Shown in pieces: positions 17,678-27,287 of a stretch of 64,000 nucleotides of DNA. The translations under genes were made by a program, and so were the position numbers. This stretch comes from Streptomyces sp. DH12 (GTDB taxonomy: Bacteria > Actinomycetota > Actinomycetes > Streptomycetales > Streptomycetaceae). Under the pieces are notes generated by a model. The model saw only the letters and a list, made by a program, of their open reading frames with translations, was not told the DNA's origin and did no database searches. Position 1 is the stretch's first letter. Every line of letters begins with the position of its first letter. The stretch lies in the NCBI RefSeq assembly GCF_020873895.1, contig NZ_JAHWGT010000002.1, forward strand, positions 281,749 to 345,748, in the 5' to 3' direction.

Positions 17678-18832
17678 GTGACACTCCACCCCGCACTCCC
17701 GCCGGACCGGATCGCGGAGAACCCCCTCCTCGACGCGCCCGACCGGCTCCGCGACCTGCCGTGCGAGATCGTCTCCATCGACGAGCTCATGCCCTCGCTC
17801 GCCCCGCGCGAACAGCGCGAGGACCCCTCCCACGTCCGCCTCCTCGCCGAGACCGGCGGCACCTGCGACCCCCTGCTCGTGCACCGGGCCACCATGCGGG
17901 TCATCGACGGCGCGCACCGGTTGAGGGCCGCCGTCATGCGGGGCCGCACCGCGGTCGAGGTCCAGTTCTTCGACGGCAGCGAGGAGGACGCCTTCGTCCT
18001 CGCCGTCCAACTCAACGTCCGGCACGGGCTGCCGCTGACCTTGGACGAGCGCCGGGCCGCCGCGGCCCGCGTCATCCGCAGCCACCCGCACTGGTCGGAC
18101 CGCGTGGTGGCGCAGCGCACCGGCCTCAGCCCCAAGACCGTCGGCAAGGTCCGCGCGCGGGCCGGGGAGTACGCCGACGGGCCCGCCCGGCGCGTCGGCG
18201 GCGACGGGCGGGTGCGGCCGCTCAGCAGCGTCGAGGGCCGGCGCAGCGCCGCCGTCCTGCTCGCCGAGCACCCGGGGATGTCCCTCCGCGAGGTGGCCCG
18301 CAGGACGGGCCTGGCGGTGGGGACCGTACGGGACGTCAGGGACCGCCTGAACAAGGGCCGCGACGTCGTGCCCGACCGGTTGCGCGGCCCGGAGGACCGG
18401 CGCGGCGCCGACACGTGGCCGCCCGCAGCGGCGCCGCCCGGCGGCGCGCCGGCGTCCGGGGGTGCGTCCGGGGGTGCGGCCGGCGGGGCCCCGGCGCCCT
18501 CCGTACCGAGGGCCGGCGCCCGCCCGGTGGCGGCGCGGCCGCCGGCCGACCAGGCGGGCCGGGCGCGGGGCGAGGCCCGCGGGGCCCCGTTCGACCCCGC
18601 GACCGCCGTGCGCAGGCTCGCCCGGGACCCCGCGCTGCGCGCGACCGAGTCCGGCCGGCAGCTGCTGCGGATGCTCCTGGCGACCGAGCTGGCCCAGCCG
18701 CGGTGGGAGGAGATCGCCGAGGCGGTCCCCGCCCACTGCGTGCCGCTCGTCCGCGAGGTGCTCCTCAGGCGCTGCGAAGACCTGAGGAAACTCGCCGATT
18801 CGGTCCCGGGCGGCCCGGATTTCCCCCGATGA
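17678..18832 (+). CDS. StrR/ParB-like pathway-specific activator of the phenazine cluster
   Basis: A 384-residue DNA-binding protein of the StrR/NovG type. A ParB-like nuclease-fold domain (about residues 25-115: CEIVSIDELMPSLAPRE through MRVIDGAHRLRAAVMRGRTAVEVQFFDG) is followed by a helix-turn-helix (HPHWSDRVVAQRTGLSPKTVGKVR) and a second one (MSLREVARRTGLAVGTVRDVRDRL), then a Gly/Ala/Pro-rich linker and a helical C-terminal domain. GTG 17678 is chosen for AGGAAG nine bases before it; GTG 17594 lacks a ribosome site. Such proteins switch on antibiotic genes, and this one lies directly upstream of phzB in the same direction. Confidence 0.82.
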   Translation: MTLHPALPPDRIAENPLLDAPDRLRDLPCEIVSIDELMPSLAPREQREDPSHVRLLAETGGTCDPLLVHRATMRVIDGAHRLRAAVMRGRTAVEVQFFDGSEEDAFVLAVQLNVRHGLPLTLDERRAAAARVIRSHPHWSDRVVAQRTGLSPKTVGKVRARAGEYADGPARRVGGDGRVRPLSSVEGRRSAAVLLAEHPGMSLREVARRTGLAVGTVRDVRDRLNKGRDVVPDRLRGPEDRRGADTWPPAAAPPGGAPASGGASGGAAGGAPAPSVPRAGARPVAARPPADQAGRARGEARGAPFDPATAVRRLARDPALRATESGRQLLRMLLATELAQPRWEEIAEAVPAHCVPLVREVLLRRCEDLRKLADSVPGGPDFPR

Positions 18833-19168
18833 ACACCCTTCTGACCCCTGGGCAATTCCACGCGGCAGTTGAACTCGGAGATTCCGGTTCATGTGCGCAG
18901 CCACAGCCTTGACACGCACGGGGTGGTCGTAAAAGCTAAGGATCGTCGCGGCTCGGGAAGTCGCCTCGGGGGATCGAAGAAAAGCGTCGACGCTCTGGTC
19001 GACGGGTCGGCCGGACAACGGACGGCCGCCATTCCTGCCGCCGGACGCGGCCGTATGCCGGATGGCCGCAGGCCGTGTTCCGCGTGCCGTCGGCGCACCC
19101 CCGCGAGGCGTTCCCGCCCGGCCGTGCCCCTTTCCGCCCCACCCGCCACGCGCAGTCGGAGGCCAGTC
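18833..19168 (+). promoter_or_regulatory. phz operon promoter region with a dyad
   Basis: This 336-bp space is AT-richer than its surroundings between 18833 and 18945. TTGACA (18909-18914) is a consensus -35 box; the -10 is less clear, TAAAAG (18930-18935) being the nearest match at 15 bp. Just upstream TGAAC and GTTCA form inverted arms (18870-18891) with an inner CGGA/TCCG pair, a plausible site for the StrR-type activator although not its published consensus. The remaining leader to phzB is GC-rich and empty. Confidence 0.5.
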
Positions 19169-19657
19169 GTGTCCAACAGTGCCAACTTCCCGGGGACCGC
19201 CGAGGACGCTGAGCTCAGGAAGGTCAACCGGGCCACGGTCGAGACCTACATGAACACCCGCGGCGAGGACCGGCTGCGGCGCCACCTGCTCTTCACCGAG
19301 GACGGCGTCGGCGGCCTGTGGACCAACGACACCGGAGCGCCGATCGCCATCCGCGGCCGTGACCGCCTCGGCGAGCACGCGGTCTGGTCGCTGAAGTGCT
19401 TCCCCGACTGGGAATGGACGAACATCGAGATCTTCGAGACGCAGGACCCGAACTTCTTCTGGGTCGAGTGCGACGGCGCCGGCGCCATTCGCTTCCCCGG
19501 ATATCCAGAGGGCCGGTACGAGAACCATTTCCTGCACTCCTTCCGCTTGGAGAACGGGAAGATCAAGCTGCAGCGGGAGTTCATGAACCCGTTCGAGCAG
19601 CTGCGTGCCCTCGGAATTCCCGTACCCGAGATCAAGCGTGAGGGAATTCCGACCTGA
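19169..19657 (+). CDS. phzB: Phenazine biosynthesis protein PhzB (PhzA/B family)
   Basis: A 162-residue NTF2-like-fold enzyme that condenses two molecules of the PhzF product into the tricyclic phenazine precursor. It contains the family segments NRATVETYMNTRGEDRLRRHLLF, GGLWTNDTGAPIAIRGRDRLGEHAVWSLKCFPDWEW and a conserved C-terminal half (FWVECDGAGAIRFPGYPEGRYENHF). GTG 19169 has CGGAGG seven bases upstream and gives the family length of about 163. Only one copy is present, as in most non-pseudomonad clusters; pseudomonads have a phzA/phzB pair. Confidence 0.93.
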   Translation: MSNSANFPGTAEDAELRKVNRATVETYMNTRGEDRLRRHLLFTEDGVGGLWTNDTGAPIAIRGRDRLGEHAVWSLKCFPDWEWTNIEIFETQDPNFFWVECDGAGAIRFPGYPEGRYENHFLHSFRLENGKIKLQREFMNPFEQLRALGIPVPEIKREGIPT

Positions 19658-19758
19658 CGGCGGTACGACCCGCCCACCACGCCCCGCCCCGCCGAGCCCC
19701 GCCACCGCCACCGCCGACGAGAACCGGCGCGCCAGTCGCCCTCGACCGATGGAGAACC

Positions 19759-20934
19759 GTGGACCACGTCATGCCCGAGATCGGGACGGCCACCGCGCCG
19801 CAGCAGCCCGAGTGGAGCGACACCGGCCAGGTCGAGCGCGTCGGCGAGGTGCTGGCGTCCCGCCCGCCGCTCGTCCGCGAGGCGGACGTGCGCACACTGC
19901 GCGCGCTCCTCGCGGAGGTGGCGGAGGGCCGGGCCCTCGTCGTGCAGGCCGGCGACTGCGCCGAGGACCCCGAGGAGTGCACCCCGGGCCACGTCGCCCG
20001 CAAGAGCGCCGCGCTCGACATCATGGCCGGAGCGCTGCGGATGCGCGCCCACGCGCCGGTGCTCCGGGTGGGCCGCATCGGCGGCCAGTTCGCCAAGCCC
20101 CGCTCCCGCGGCACGGAACGCGTCGGCGGGCTCACCCTGCCGGTCTTCCGCGGCCACATGGTGAACGGCCCGGAGCCGACGGCGGACAGCAGGCGGCCCG
20201 ACCCGCTGCGCGTCCTCACCGGGTACATGGCGGCGAGCGACATCATGGACCACCTCGGCTGGCGCGGCCCGGCCCGCCGACCGGCCGCCGACCCGCCCGT
20301 GTGGACCAGCCACGAGGCGCTGCTCCTCGCGTACGAGATGCCCATGCTGCGCCGCGGCGCCGCGGGCGCGCTGTACCTCGGTTCCACGCACTGGCCCTGG
20401 ATCGGGGAGCGGACCCGCCGCGCCGACGGCCCGCACGTCGCGCTCCTCGCCGCGGTGGCCAACCCCGTCGCGTGCAAGGTCGGCCCGACGACGTCGCCGG
20501 AGGAACTCGCCGCCCTCTGCGACCGGCTGGACCCGCAGCGGGAGCCGGGCCGCCTCACCCTCATCGCCCGGATGGGCGCCGACCTCGCCGCGGACCGGCT
20601 GCCGCGGCTAGTCGAGACGGCCAGGGCGGCGGGGCACCCGGCACTGTGGCTCTGCGACCCGATGCACGGCAACACCGTCACCACGCCGCAGGGCCGAAAG
20701 ACCCGCCTGGTCGAGACCCTCCGGCGGGAGGTGCGCGCGTTCGTCGACGCGGTACGGGCGGCCGGGGGCGTCCCCGCGGGGCTGCACCTGGAGACGACGC
20801 CCGACGACGTCACCGAGTGCGCGGCCGACGCGGCGGACCTCGACCGGGTCGGCGACCGGTACACCTCCCACTGCGACCCGCGGCTCACGGTCGCGCAGGC
20901 GGCCTCGGTGATCTCGGCCTGGGACGCCGCCTGA
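19759..20934 (+). CDS. phzC: Class II (plant-type) DAHP synthase PhzC
   Basis: A 391-residue 3-deoxy-D-arabino-heptulosonate-7-phosphate synthase that feeds extra shikimate-pathway carbon into phenazine. Class II marks include ALVVQAGDCAED, VLRVGRIGGQFAKPRS, GSTHWPWIGERTR and the metal/substrate stretch LWLCDPMHGNTV with ETTPDDVTEC near the end. It is shorter than primary-metabolism class II enzymes, which carry regulatory additions, so it should be feedback-insensitive. GTG 19759 has GGAG eight bases before it. A short duplication (GACGCCGCCT twice) straddles the stop codon. Confidence 0.93.
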   Translation: MDHVMPEIGTATAPQQPEWSDTGQVERVGEVLASRPPLVREADVRTLRALLAEVAEGRALVVQAGDCAEDPEECTPGHVARKSAALDIMAGALRMRAHAPVLRVGRIGGQFAKPRSRGTERVGGLTLPVFRGHMVNGPEPTADSRRPDPLRVLTGYMAASDIMDHLGWRGPARRPAADPPVWTSHEALLLAYEMPMLRRGAAGALYLGSTHWPWIGERTRRADGPHVALLAAVANPVACKVGPTTSPEELAALCDRLDPQREPGRLTLIARMGADLAADRLPRLVETARAAGHPALWLCDPMHGNTVTTPQGRKTRLVETLRREVRAFVDAVRAAGGVPAGLHLETTPDDVTECAADAADLDRVGDRYTSHCDPRLTVAQAASVISAWDAA

Positions 20935-21206
20935 CGCCGCCTGACGCCGTCCGAGGCCGCCGGCGGGCCGCAGCCGACCCGACGACCGGGGGGCACGGCC
21001 CGGTGTGACGCGTCGGGCGACCCGCCCCGGACCGGCGCGACCGGCCCTCGTCCCCGCGCGGCCCGCGCGGCCCGCTCCCCGCGCGGCCCGCTCCCCGTCC
21101 CCGCTCGCCCCGGCCCCGGCCACCCCGGACCCGCCCGCCCAGCCAAGCGACCCCTCGCGCCCCGACCAGGCGACCCCTCCGCGCGATCCGACCAGGAGAG
21201 AAGACC
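20935..21206 (+). other. Spacer between phzC and phzD
   Basis: A 272-bp C-rich stretch with short direct repeats (GCGCGGCCC three times; GCGACCCCTC-like copies). It encodes nothing recognisable in any frame and ends with the phzD ribosome site AGGAG. Confidence 0.4.
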
Positions 21207-21830
21207 ATGCCCGGTATCCCGGCCATCGAGCCCTACCCCCTGCCCACGGCGGGCGACCTCCCGGCCAACACCGCCCGTTGGACCCTCGACCCCGACCGCG
21301 CCGTCGTCCTCGTCCACGACATGCAGCGCTACTTCCTCGCGCCCCTGCCGGCCACCCTGCGCGCCGAGGTCGTGGCGAACGCCGCCCAGGTCCGCGAACG
21401 CGCCGCCGCCCTCGGCGTCCCCGTCGCCTACACCGCCCAGCGCGGCGACATGAGCGACGAGGTGCGCGGCCTGCTCAAGGACTTCTGGGGGCCCGGCATG
21501 CGCGGCACCCCCGAGGACCGCCAGGTCGTCGACGCGCTCGCGCCCGCGCCCGGCGACTGGATGCTCGACAAGCTCCGCTACAGCGCCTTCTTCCGCTCCG
21601 GCCTGCTGGAGCGCATGCGCGCGGAGGGCCGCGACCAGCTCGTCCTGTGCGGTGTGTACGCGCACGTCGGCGTTCTCATGACGGCCGTCGACGCCTTCAC
21701 CCGCGACATCCGCGCCTTCCTCGTCGGGGACGCCGTCGCCGACTTCGACGCCGCCCACCACCGCATGGCGCTCGACTACGCCGCCGGCCGGTGCGCGGTC
21801 GTCCTGTCCTCGAAGGAGGTGTTCGCGTGA
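21207..21830 (+). CDS. phzD: Isochorismatase-family PhzD
   Basis: A 207-residue hydrolase that cleaves 2-amino-2-deoxyisochorismate to trans-2,3-dihydro-3-hydroxyanthranilate and pyruvate. The catalytic pair of PhzD is intact at the same numbering as in Pseudomonas: D38 in [10 protein letters not shown] and K122 in [30 protein letters not shown] replaces the cysteine motif of other isochorismatases, as PhzD does. AGGAG precedes ATG 21207. Its stop overlaps the phzE start. Confidence 0.95.
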   Translation: MPGIPAIEPYPLPTAGDLPANTARWTLDPDRAVVLVHDMQRYFLAPLPATLRAEVVANAAQVRERAAALGVPVAYTAQRGDMSDEVRGLLKDFWGPGMRGTPEDRQVVDALAPAPGDWMLDKLRYSAFFRSGLLERMRAEGRDQLVLCGVYAHVGVLMTAVDAFTRDIRAFLVGDAVADFDAAHHRMALDYAAGRCAVVLSSKEVFA

Positions 21831-23893
21831 CCGGCCCGCACGCCGCGCCGCCACCGCGACCGACCACCGCCGAACTGCTCGACGCCGTCCTCGGCGAGAA
21901 GCCCCCCGCCTTCGCCCTGCTGCACCGGCCGGAGGCGAACGGCCCCGGGACGCTGGACGTCCTCGTCGGCGACGTGGCCCCCGTCGCCGACCTGGCCCGC
22001 ATCCCGCTCCCCGACACCGACCTCGGCCCCGACACCGCCGAAGGCGCCCCCGGCCCCGGCGGCACGGGGGCACACGCCGGGCCGCGCCACGACGTGCTCG
22101 TCCTCGTCCCGTACCGGCAGATCCGCGAGCGCGGCTTCGACTGCGTCGACGACGGCGCGCCGCTGCTCGCGATGACGGTCCGCGACCAGCGGACGTCACC
22201 GGTCGCCGAGGTCCTCGACCGGATCCCGGACGGGCCCGTGACGGTCTCCGGCGGCCACTTCGACGTGGCCGACGACGACTACGCCGAGACCGTCCGCCGG
22301 GTCGTCAAGGAGGAGATCGGCGAGGGCGAGGGCGCCAACTTCGTCATCAAGCGGTCCTTCGTCACCGACATCGACGACTACACACCCCGCAGCGCCCTGG
22401 CGTTCTTCCGGCGGCTCCTGGAGGTGGAGTCCAACGCGTACTGGACGTTCGTCGTCCACACCGGCACGCGGACCTTCGTCGGCGCCACCCCGGAACGCCA
22501 CCTCACCCTGTCCGGCGGCGTGGCCACGATGAACCCCATCAGCGGCACCTACCGCTACCCGCCGTCCGGGCCGACCCTGCCCGGGGTGCTGGACTTCCTC
22601 GCCGACCGCAAGGAGTCCGACGAGCTCTACATGGTCCTCGACGAGGAGCTCAAGATGATGTCACGCATCTGCGAGCCGGGGGTCCGCGTGGTCGGGCCGC
22701 GGCTCAAGGAGATGGCGCGCCTCGCCCACACCGAGTACGTCATCGAGGGCGCCTGCGACGGCGACGTGCGCGACGCGCTCCGCGAGACGATGTTCGCGCC
22801 GACCGTCACGGGCAGCCCCCTGGAGAGCGCCTGCCGGGTCATCGGGCGGCACGAGCCGGGCGGACGCGGCTACTACAGCGGGGTCCTCGCCCTCGTGGGC
22901 CGCGACGCGGCGGGCCGGCGGACGCTCGACTCGGCGATCCTCATCCGCACCGCCGACATCGACGCTGCGGGCCGGGCCCGCATCGGTGTCGGCGCCACCC
23001 TGGTACGCCACTCGGACCCGCTCTCGGAGGTCGCCGAGACCCGCGCCAAGGTGTCCGGGCTCCTCTCGGCGCTGTCCAGCGCCGGCCGGGTCCCGCTCGA
23101 CGGCCACCCGGAGGTGCGGGGCGCGCTGGAGCGGCGCAACGCGACCATCGCCGCGTTCTGGCTCGGCACGGAGCCGGCCGCTGGCACGGCCCCGGGGGAG
23201 GACACCGCGCCCGCCACGGCCTCCGGCGTCACCGCACCCGCCACGGCCTCCGGCGGTACCGCACCCGCCACGGCGACGGCTTCCACCCTCACCGCCGTAC
23301 ACCGTCCGGCCCGCCTCGTCGGCCGCAAGACGCTCGTCGTCGACGCCGAGGACACCTTCACCTCGATGCTCGACCACCAACTGCGCACCCTGGGAACGGC
23401 GGTGACGGTGTGCCGCTGGGACGATGTCCCGCCGCTCGACGGGTACGACCTCGTCGTCCTCGGCCCCGGACCGGGCGACCCGCGCGCCGCCGACCACCCC
23501 AAGATCGCCGCCCTGGACGCCGCGGCCGGCGCGCTGCTCGCGGCACGGCGCCCGTTCCTGGCGGTCTGCCTCAGCCACCAGGTCCTCGCCACCCGCCTGG
23601 GCTTCCCGATCCGCCGCCGCGACACGCCCAACCAGGGCCTCCAGAAGCGGATCGACCTGTTCGGCACGGCCGAACGCGTGGGGTTCTACAACACCTTCGC
23701 CGCCCGCGCCGACACGGACGTCCGGCAGGTCGACGGCGTCGGCGCCGTACGGATCAGCCGCGACCCGGAGACCGGCGAGGTCCACGCGCTGCGCGGACCG
23801 CGCTTCTCCTCCCTCCAGTTCCACGCCGAGTCGGTACTCACCCAGAACGGGCCGCGCATCCTCGGCTCCCTCATCGAAAGGGCGATGTCGTGA
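21827..23893 (+). CDS. phzE: 2-Amino-2-deoxyisochorismate synthase PhzE
   Basis: A 688-residue fusion of a chorismate-converting (anthranilate synthase I-like) domain and a class I glutamine amidotransferase. The first domain (about residues 20-430) includes [26 protein letters not shown] and [11 protein letters not shown]; the second starts near residue 490, with the nucleophile C581 in [10 protein letters not shown] and the histidine in [11 protein letters not shown]. The joining linker, about residues 452-487, is a run of Ala/Thr-rich near-repeats (TAPATASGG-like, three copies), and another Gly/Pro-rich insert lies near residues 66-88, which explains a length some 50 residues above Pseudomonas PhzE. 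GTG 21827 overlaps the phzD stop (GTGA). Confidence 0.95.
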   Translation: MTGPHAAPPPRPTTAELLDAVLGEKPPAFALLHRPEANGPGTLDVLVGDVAPVADLARIPLPDTDLGPDTAEGAPGPGGTGAHAGPRHDVLVLVPYRQIRERGFDCVDDGAPLLAMTVRDQRTSPVAEVLDRIPDGPVTVSGGHFDVADDDYAETVRRVVKEEIGEGEGANFVIKRSFVTDIDDYTPRSALAFFRRLLEVESNAYWTFVVHTGTRTFVGATPERHLTLSGGVATMNPISGTYRYPPSGPTLPGVLDFLADRKESDELYMVLDEELKMMSRICEPGVRVVGPRLKEMARLAHTEYVIEGACDGDVRDALRETMFAPTVTGSPLESACRVIGRHEPGGRGYYSGVLALVGRDAAGRRTLDSAILIRTADIDAAGRARIGVGATLVRHSDPLSEVAETRAKVSGLLSALSSAGRVPLDGHPEVRGALERRNATIAAFWLGTEPAAGTAPGEDTAPATASGVTAPATASGGTAPATATASTLTAVHRPARLVGRKTLVVDAEDTFTSMLDHQLRTLGTAVTVCRWDDVPPLDGYDLVVLGPGPGDPRAADHPKIAALDAAAGALLAARRPFLAVCLSHQVLATRLGFPIRRRDTPNQGLQKRIDLFGTAERVGFYNTFAARADTDVRQVDGVGAVRISRDPETGEVHALRGPRFSSLQFHAESVLTQNGPRILGSLIERAMS

Positions 23894-24762
23894 TGCCCGC
23901 TGCCGCCGCCGGCACCCTCGGCGCGACCCACCGCTACGTGGTGATCGACGCGTTCACCGACACCCCCCTGCGGGGCAACCCCGTCGCCGTCTTCTTCGAC
24001 GCCGACGACCTCCCCGCCGCGCGGATGCAGAGCATCGCCCAGGAGATGAACCTCTCCGAGGTGACGTTCGTCCTCGCGCCGAAACGGGGCGGCGACGCCC
24101 ACATCCGCATCTTCACCCCCGTCAACGAGCTGCCGTTCGCCGGCCACCCCCTCCTCGGCACGGCCGTCGCGCTCGGCGAGACGCATCCGGGGGACCGGCT
24201 GCGGTTGGAGACGGCCATGGGCGTCATCGCCTTCGAGTTGGAGCGGCCCGCCGGGGGAGCGCTGACGGCGCGGATGGAGCAGCCGATCCCCACCTGGCGG
24301 GAGTTCGACCGCACCGACGAGCTGCTGGCCGCCCTCGGCGTGCCCGCACCGGAGCTGCCCGTCGAGATCTACACCAACGGCCCGCGGCACGTCTTCGTCG
24401 GGCTGGAGAGCGTCGAGGCGCTGTCGCGGGTCGACCCCGACCACCGGGCGCTGGCCGCGTTCCCGGACATGGCGACCAACTGCTTCGCCGGCTCGGGGAC
24501 GACCTGGCGCACCCGGATGTTCTCCCCGGCCTACGGCGTCACCGAGGACGCCGCGACCGGTTCGGCGGCGGGCCCGCTCGCCGTCCACCTCGCCCGCCAC
24601 GGCCGCGCCGGGTACGGCCGCTGGATCGACGTCCACCAGGGCGTCGAGATGGGCCGGCACGCGCTGATGCGCGCCTTCGCGGAGGGCGCGGGCGACCGCG
24701 TGACCTCGGTGCGCGTCGCCGGGGCCGGCGTGCCCTTCGCACGCGGCACGATCCACGTCTGA
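23893..24762 (+). CDS. phzF: trans-2,3-Dihydro-3-hydroxyanthranilate isomerase PhzF
   Basis: A 289-residue diaminopimelate-epimerase-fold isomerase acting on the PhzD product. The catalytic glutamate is E56 in MNLSEVTFVL; NELPFAGHPLLGTA and EDAATGSAAGPLAVHL are the matching motifs of the two halves. ATG 23893 shares one base with the phzE stop (TGATG), so translation is coupled. The N terminus is about ten residues longer than in Pseudomonas. Nothing suggests loss of function. Confidence 0.95.
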   Translation: MPAAAAGTLGATHRYVVIDAFTDTPLRGNPVAVFFDADDLPAARMQSIAQEMNLSEVTFVLAPKRGGDAHIRIFTPVNELPFAGHPLLGTAVALGETHPGDRLRLETAMGVIAFELERPAGGALTARMEQPIPTWREFDRTDELLAALGVPAPELPVEIYTNGPRHVFVGLESVEALSRVDPDHRALAAFPDMATNCFAGSGTTWRTRMFSPAYGVTEDAATGSAAGPLAVHLARHGRAGYGRWIDVHQGVEMGRHALMRAFAEGAGDRVTSVRVAGAGVPFARGTIHV

Positions 24763-24812
24763 CCGGCCACCCGACCGACCGTCCGACCGACCGCCGTCGC
24801 CCTGGGGGAGAA

Positions 24813-25448
24813 GTGAGCAGCCAGTTCGAGAGCCTGACCGGAGCGGTCGACGACCCGTTCCCGGAGTACGACGCGCCGCCCGGCGAACCGATGGGGCTGG
24901 TGCGGGCCTGGGTGTCCGGCGCCGTCGAGGCGGGGGTGCGCGAGCCGCTCGCCCTGGCGCTCGCCACGGCGGACGCCCGGGGCCGCCCCTCCAACCGGAC
25001 CGTCGCCGTCCTGGACGTGTCCACCGAGGGCCTGCTCTTCACCAGCCACAGCACCAGCCGCAAGGGCCGCGAGATCGCCGAGACGGGGTGGGCGTCGGGG
25101 CTCTTCTACTGGCGCGAGACGGGCCGGCAGTTGACCGTCTCCGGGCCGGTGGCGGTGCTGGACGGCGAGGAGGCGGACCGGCTGTGGGCGGCGCGGGCCG
25201 TGCCGCTGCACGCGATGACGACGGCGTCCCGGCAGAGCGACCCGCTCACCGACGTGGACGGCCTGCGCCGGGAGGCCGACCGGCTGGCCGAGGGCGGCGT
25301 GCCGCTGCCGCGGCCCGAGCGGTTCGTCGGGTACCGGCTGCGGCCGGACGCGGTCGAGTTCTGGTGCGCCGCCGCCGACCGGCTGCACCGGCGGCTGCGC
25401 TACGACACCACCCCGGCGGGCTGGCGGGCCGTACGGCTCCAGCCGTGA
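24813..25448 (+). CDS. phzG: FMN-dependent oxidase PhzG (PNPOx family)
   Basis: A 211-residue split-barrel flavoprotein that oxidises the condensed tricycle towards phenazine carboxylates. It has ALALATADARGRPSNRTVAVLD, TSHSTSRKGREI and WRETGRQLTVSGPV, all typical of PhzG and pyridoxamine oxidase, and ends with the FWCAAADRLHRRLRYD segment. GTG 24813 is preceded by GGGGGAG. The gap to phzF (50 bp) is filled with GACC/GACCGACC repeats that recur after the gene. Confidence 0.93.
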   Translation: MSSQFESLTGAVDDPFPEYDAPPGEPMGLVRAWVSGAVEAGVREPLALALATADARGRPSNRTVAVLDVSTEGLLFTSHSTSRKGREIAETGWASGLFYWRETGRQLTVSGPVAVLDGEEADRLWAARAVPLHAMTTASRQSDPLTDVDGLRREADRLAEGGVPLPRPERFVGYRLRPDAVEFWCAAADRLHRRLRYDTTPAGWRAVRLQP

Positions 25449-25591
25449 CCACCCCCGCCCCGCGACCGACCGCCCGGCGACCGACCGACCCGCGACCCAC
25501 CGGCGAGCCGACCCGCGAACTGACCCGCGAACGACCGGCCGACGGGCGACGCACGCCCGCACCGGCCTGACACACACATGGAGGCTGACGC
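25449..25591 (+). repeat. GACC-rich simple repeats after phzG
   Basis: The 143-bp spacer consists largely of degenerate GACCGACC and GACCCGCGAAC-type units. Similar units lie before phzG (24763-24800). No gene is visible; slippage during replication would explain it. Confidence 0.45.
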
Positions 25592-27220
25592 ATGACCGAC
25601 ACCACCGGGACGGACTTCGACGCGATCGTCGTGGGGGCCGGATTCGCGGGCATCTACATGACCCACAAGCTGCGTGACGGACTGGGTCTGCGGGTCCGCA
25701 CGTTCGAGAAGGGCAGCGGCGTCGGAGGCACCTGGCACTGGAACCGCTACCCGGGGGCGATGGCGGACGTCGAGGCGTTCGTCTACCGCTACTCCTTCGA
25801 CAAGGAGATGCTCCAGGAGTGGGACTGGAAGACCCGCTACATCCCCCAGGCGGAGATCCTCGCCTACCTGGAGGCCGTGGTGGAGCGCCACGACCTCGCC
25901 CGGGACATCCGGCTGGAGACCGGCGTCACGTCCGCCGTCTACGACGAGGACCGCGACATGTGGACCGTCACCACGACGGACGGCGCCAGCCACACCGCCC
26001 GCTACCTGGTCACCGCGCTGGGCCCCCTGTCGAAGACGAACCTCCCCGACATACCCGGCCGCGACACCTTCCGGGGCGCCATGGTGCACACCGGGGCGTG
26101 GCCGGAGGACCTGAGCGTCGACGGCAAGCGGGTCGGCGTCGTCGGCACGGGCTCGACCGGCACCCAGTTCGTCTGCGCCGCGGCGAAGACCGCCGGGCAC
26201 CTGACGGTCTTCCAGCGCACCCCGCAGTACGTCGTCCCCTCCGGCAACGGCCCGGTGACCGAGGAGTACGTGGCCGGCGTCAAGGCCGACTACGACCGGA
26301 TCTGGGAGCAGGTCCGCCAGTCCCGGGTGGGCTGCGGCTTCGAGGAGAGCCAGACGCCCGCCATGAGCGTCTCGGAGGAGGAGCGCCGCCGCGTGTTCGA
26401 GGAGGGCTGGCGCGTCGGCAACGGGTTCCGCTTCATGTTCGGCACCTTCGGTGACATCGCGGTCGACCCGGCCGCGAACGAGGCGGCGGCCGCGTTCATC
26501 CGGTCGAAGATCCAGGAGATCGTGAAGGACCCGGAGACCGCCCGGAAGCTGACGCCGACCGACTTCTACGCCCGTCGGCCCATCTGCAACGAGGGGTACT
26601 ACGAGACCTTCAACCGGGAGAACGTCACCCTGGTCAGCGTCCGCGAGAACCCGATCAGGGAGATCACCGCGAACGGCGTGGTCACCGAGGACGGCGTCGA
26701 GCACGAGCTGGACGTCCTCGTCTTCGCGACGGGCTTCGAGGCGATGGACGGCGGCTACCAGGTCATCGACATCCGCGGCCGCGGCGGCGTGCCGATCCGC
26801 GACCACTGGGCGGAGGGCCCCAGCAGCTACCTGGGGGTCGCGGTCTCCGGCTTCCCGAACATGTTCATGGTGTACGGCCCCAACAGCGCCTTCAGCAACC
26901 TGCCGCCCGGCATCGAGACCCACGTCGAGTGGATCGCGGAGCTGATCGGGCTCGTCGAGAGCGGCGACGCCACCGCCATCGAGGCGACCGCGGCGGCCGA
27001 GGCGGGCTGGACGGCCACCTGCGAGGAGACGGCCGCCTACTCCCTCTTCTCCCGGGTCGACTCGTGGATCTTCGGGACGAACATCCCCGGCAAGAAGCGG
27101 TCGGTGATGTTCTACTTCGGCGGCCTGGCGGAGTACCGCCGGCGCCTGCGAGAGATCGCCGCCGCCGACTACGACGGCTTCACCCTCCACACCCCCCGCG
27201 CCCTCCCGATCCCGGCCTGA
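25592..27220 (+). CDS. Baeyer-Villiger-type flavin monooxygenase of the phenazine cluster
   Basis: A 542-residue class B flavin monooxygenase. Two nucleotide folds are visible (AIVVGAGFAGIYMTHKL near residue 11; VGVVGTGSTGTQFV near residue 182) and between them the BVMO fingerprint FRGAMVHTGAWP, with F160, G162, H166, W170 and P171 in place. GGTWHWNRYPGAMADVEAF is the conserved FAD/substrate segment. BVMOs insert oxygen next to a carbonyl using NADPH. It follows phzG by 143 bp in the same direction. BVMOs are not part of the standard phenazine set, so it is either a tailoring enzyme for an acylated phenazine or a passenger. Confidence 0.88.
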   Translation: MTDTTGTDFDAIVVGAGFAGIYMTHKLRDGLGLRVRTFEKGSGVGGTWHWNRYPGAMADVEAFVYRYSFDKEMLQEWDWKTRYIPQAEILAYLEAVVERHDLARDIRLETGVTSAVYDEDRDMWTVTTTDGASHTARYLVTALGPLSKTNLPDIPGRDTFRGAMVHTGAWPEDLSVDGKRVGVVGTGSTGTQFVCAAAKTAGHLTVFQRTPQYVVPSGNGPVTEEYVAGVKADYDRIWEQVRQSRVGCGFEESQTPAMSVSEEERRRVFEEGWRVGNGFRFMFGTFGDIAVDPAANEAAAAFIRSKIQEIVKDPETARKLTPTDFYARRPICNEGYYETFNRENVTLVSVRENPIREITANGVVTEDGVEHELDVLVFATGFEAMDGGYQVIDIRGRGGVPIRDHWAEGPSSYLGVAVSGFPNMFMVYGPNSAFSNLPPGIETHVEWIAELIGLVESGDATAIEATAAAEAGWTATCEETAAYSLFSRVDSWIFGTNIPGKKRSVMFYFGGLAEYRRRLREIAAADYDGFTLHTPRALPIPA

Positions 27221-27229
27221 CCCGCGACG

Positions 27230-27278
27230 CCACCGCCCGCCCCCACTGCCCCGAGGCGGGGGAGGGGGCGGGCGGTGG
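27230..27278. terminator. Bidirectional terminator between the phz arm and the ABC exporter genes
   Basis: CCACCGCCCGCCCCC (27230-27244) and GGGGGCGGGCGGTGG (27264-27278) pair perfectly over a 19-base loop, between two convergent genes. This separates the plus-strand phenazine arm from the minus-strand exporter operon. Confidence 0.75.
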
Positions 27279-27287
27279 GCGCGCGCA

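Noticed and set aside
18870-18891. Canonical StrR binding site
   Set aside because: Published StrR sites have GTTC outside and GAAC inside; here the arms are TGAAC and GTTCA in the opposite arrangement, so it is noted only as a dyad.
17434-18912. A plus-strand frame beginning at GTG 17434 across the StrR-type gene
   Set aside because: It overlaps the activator in another frame, is Arg-rich and has no domain; the 17385-17413 promoter is explained by the activator.
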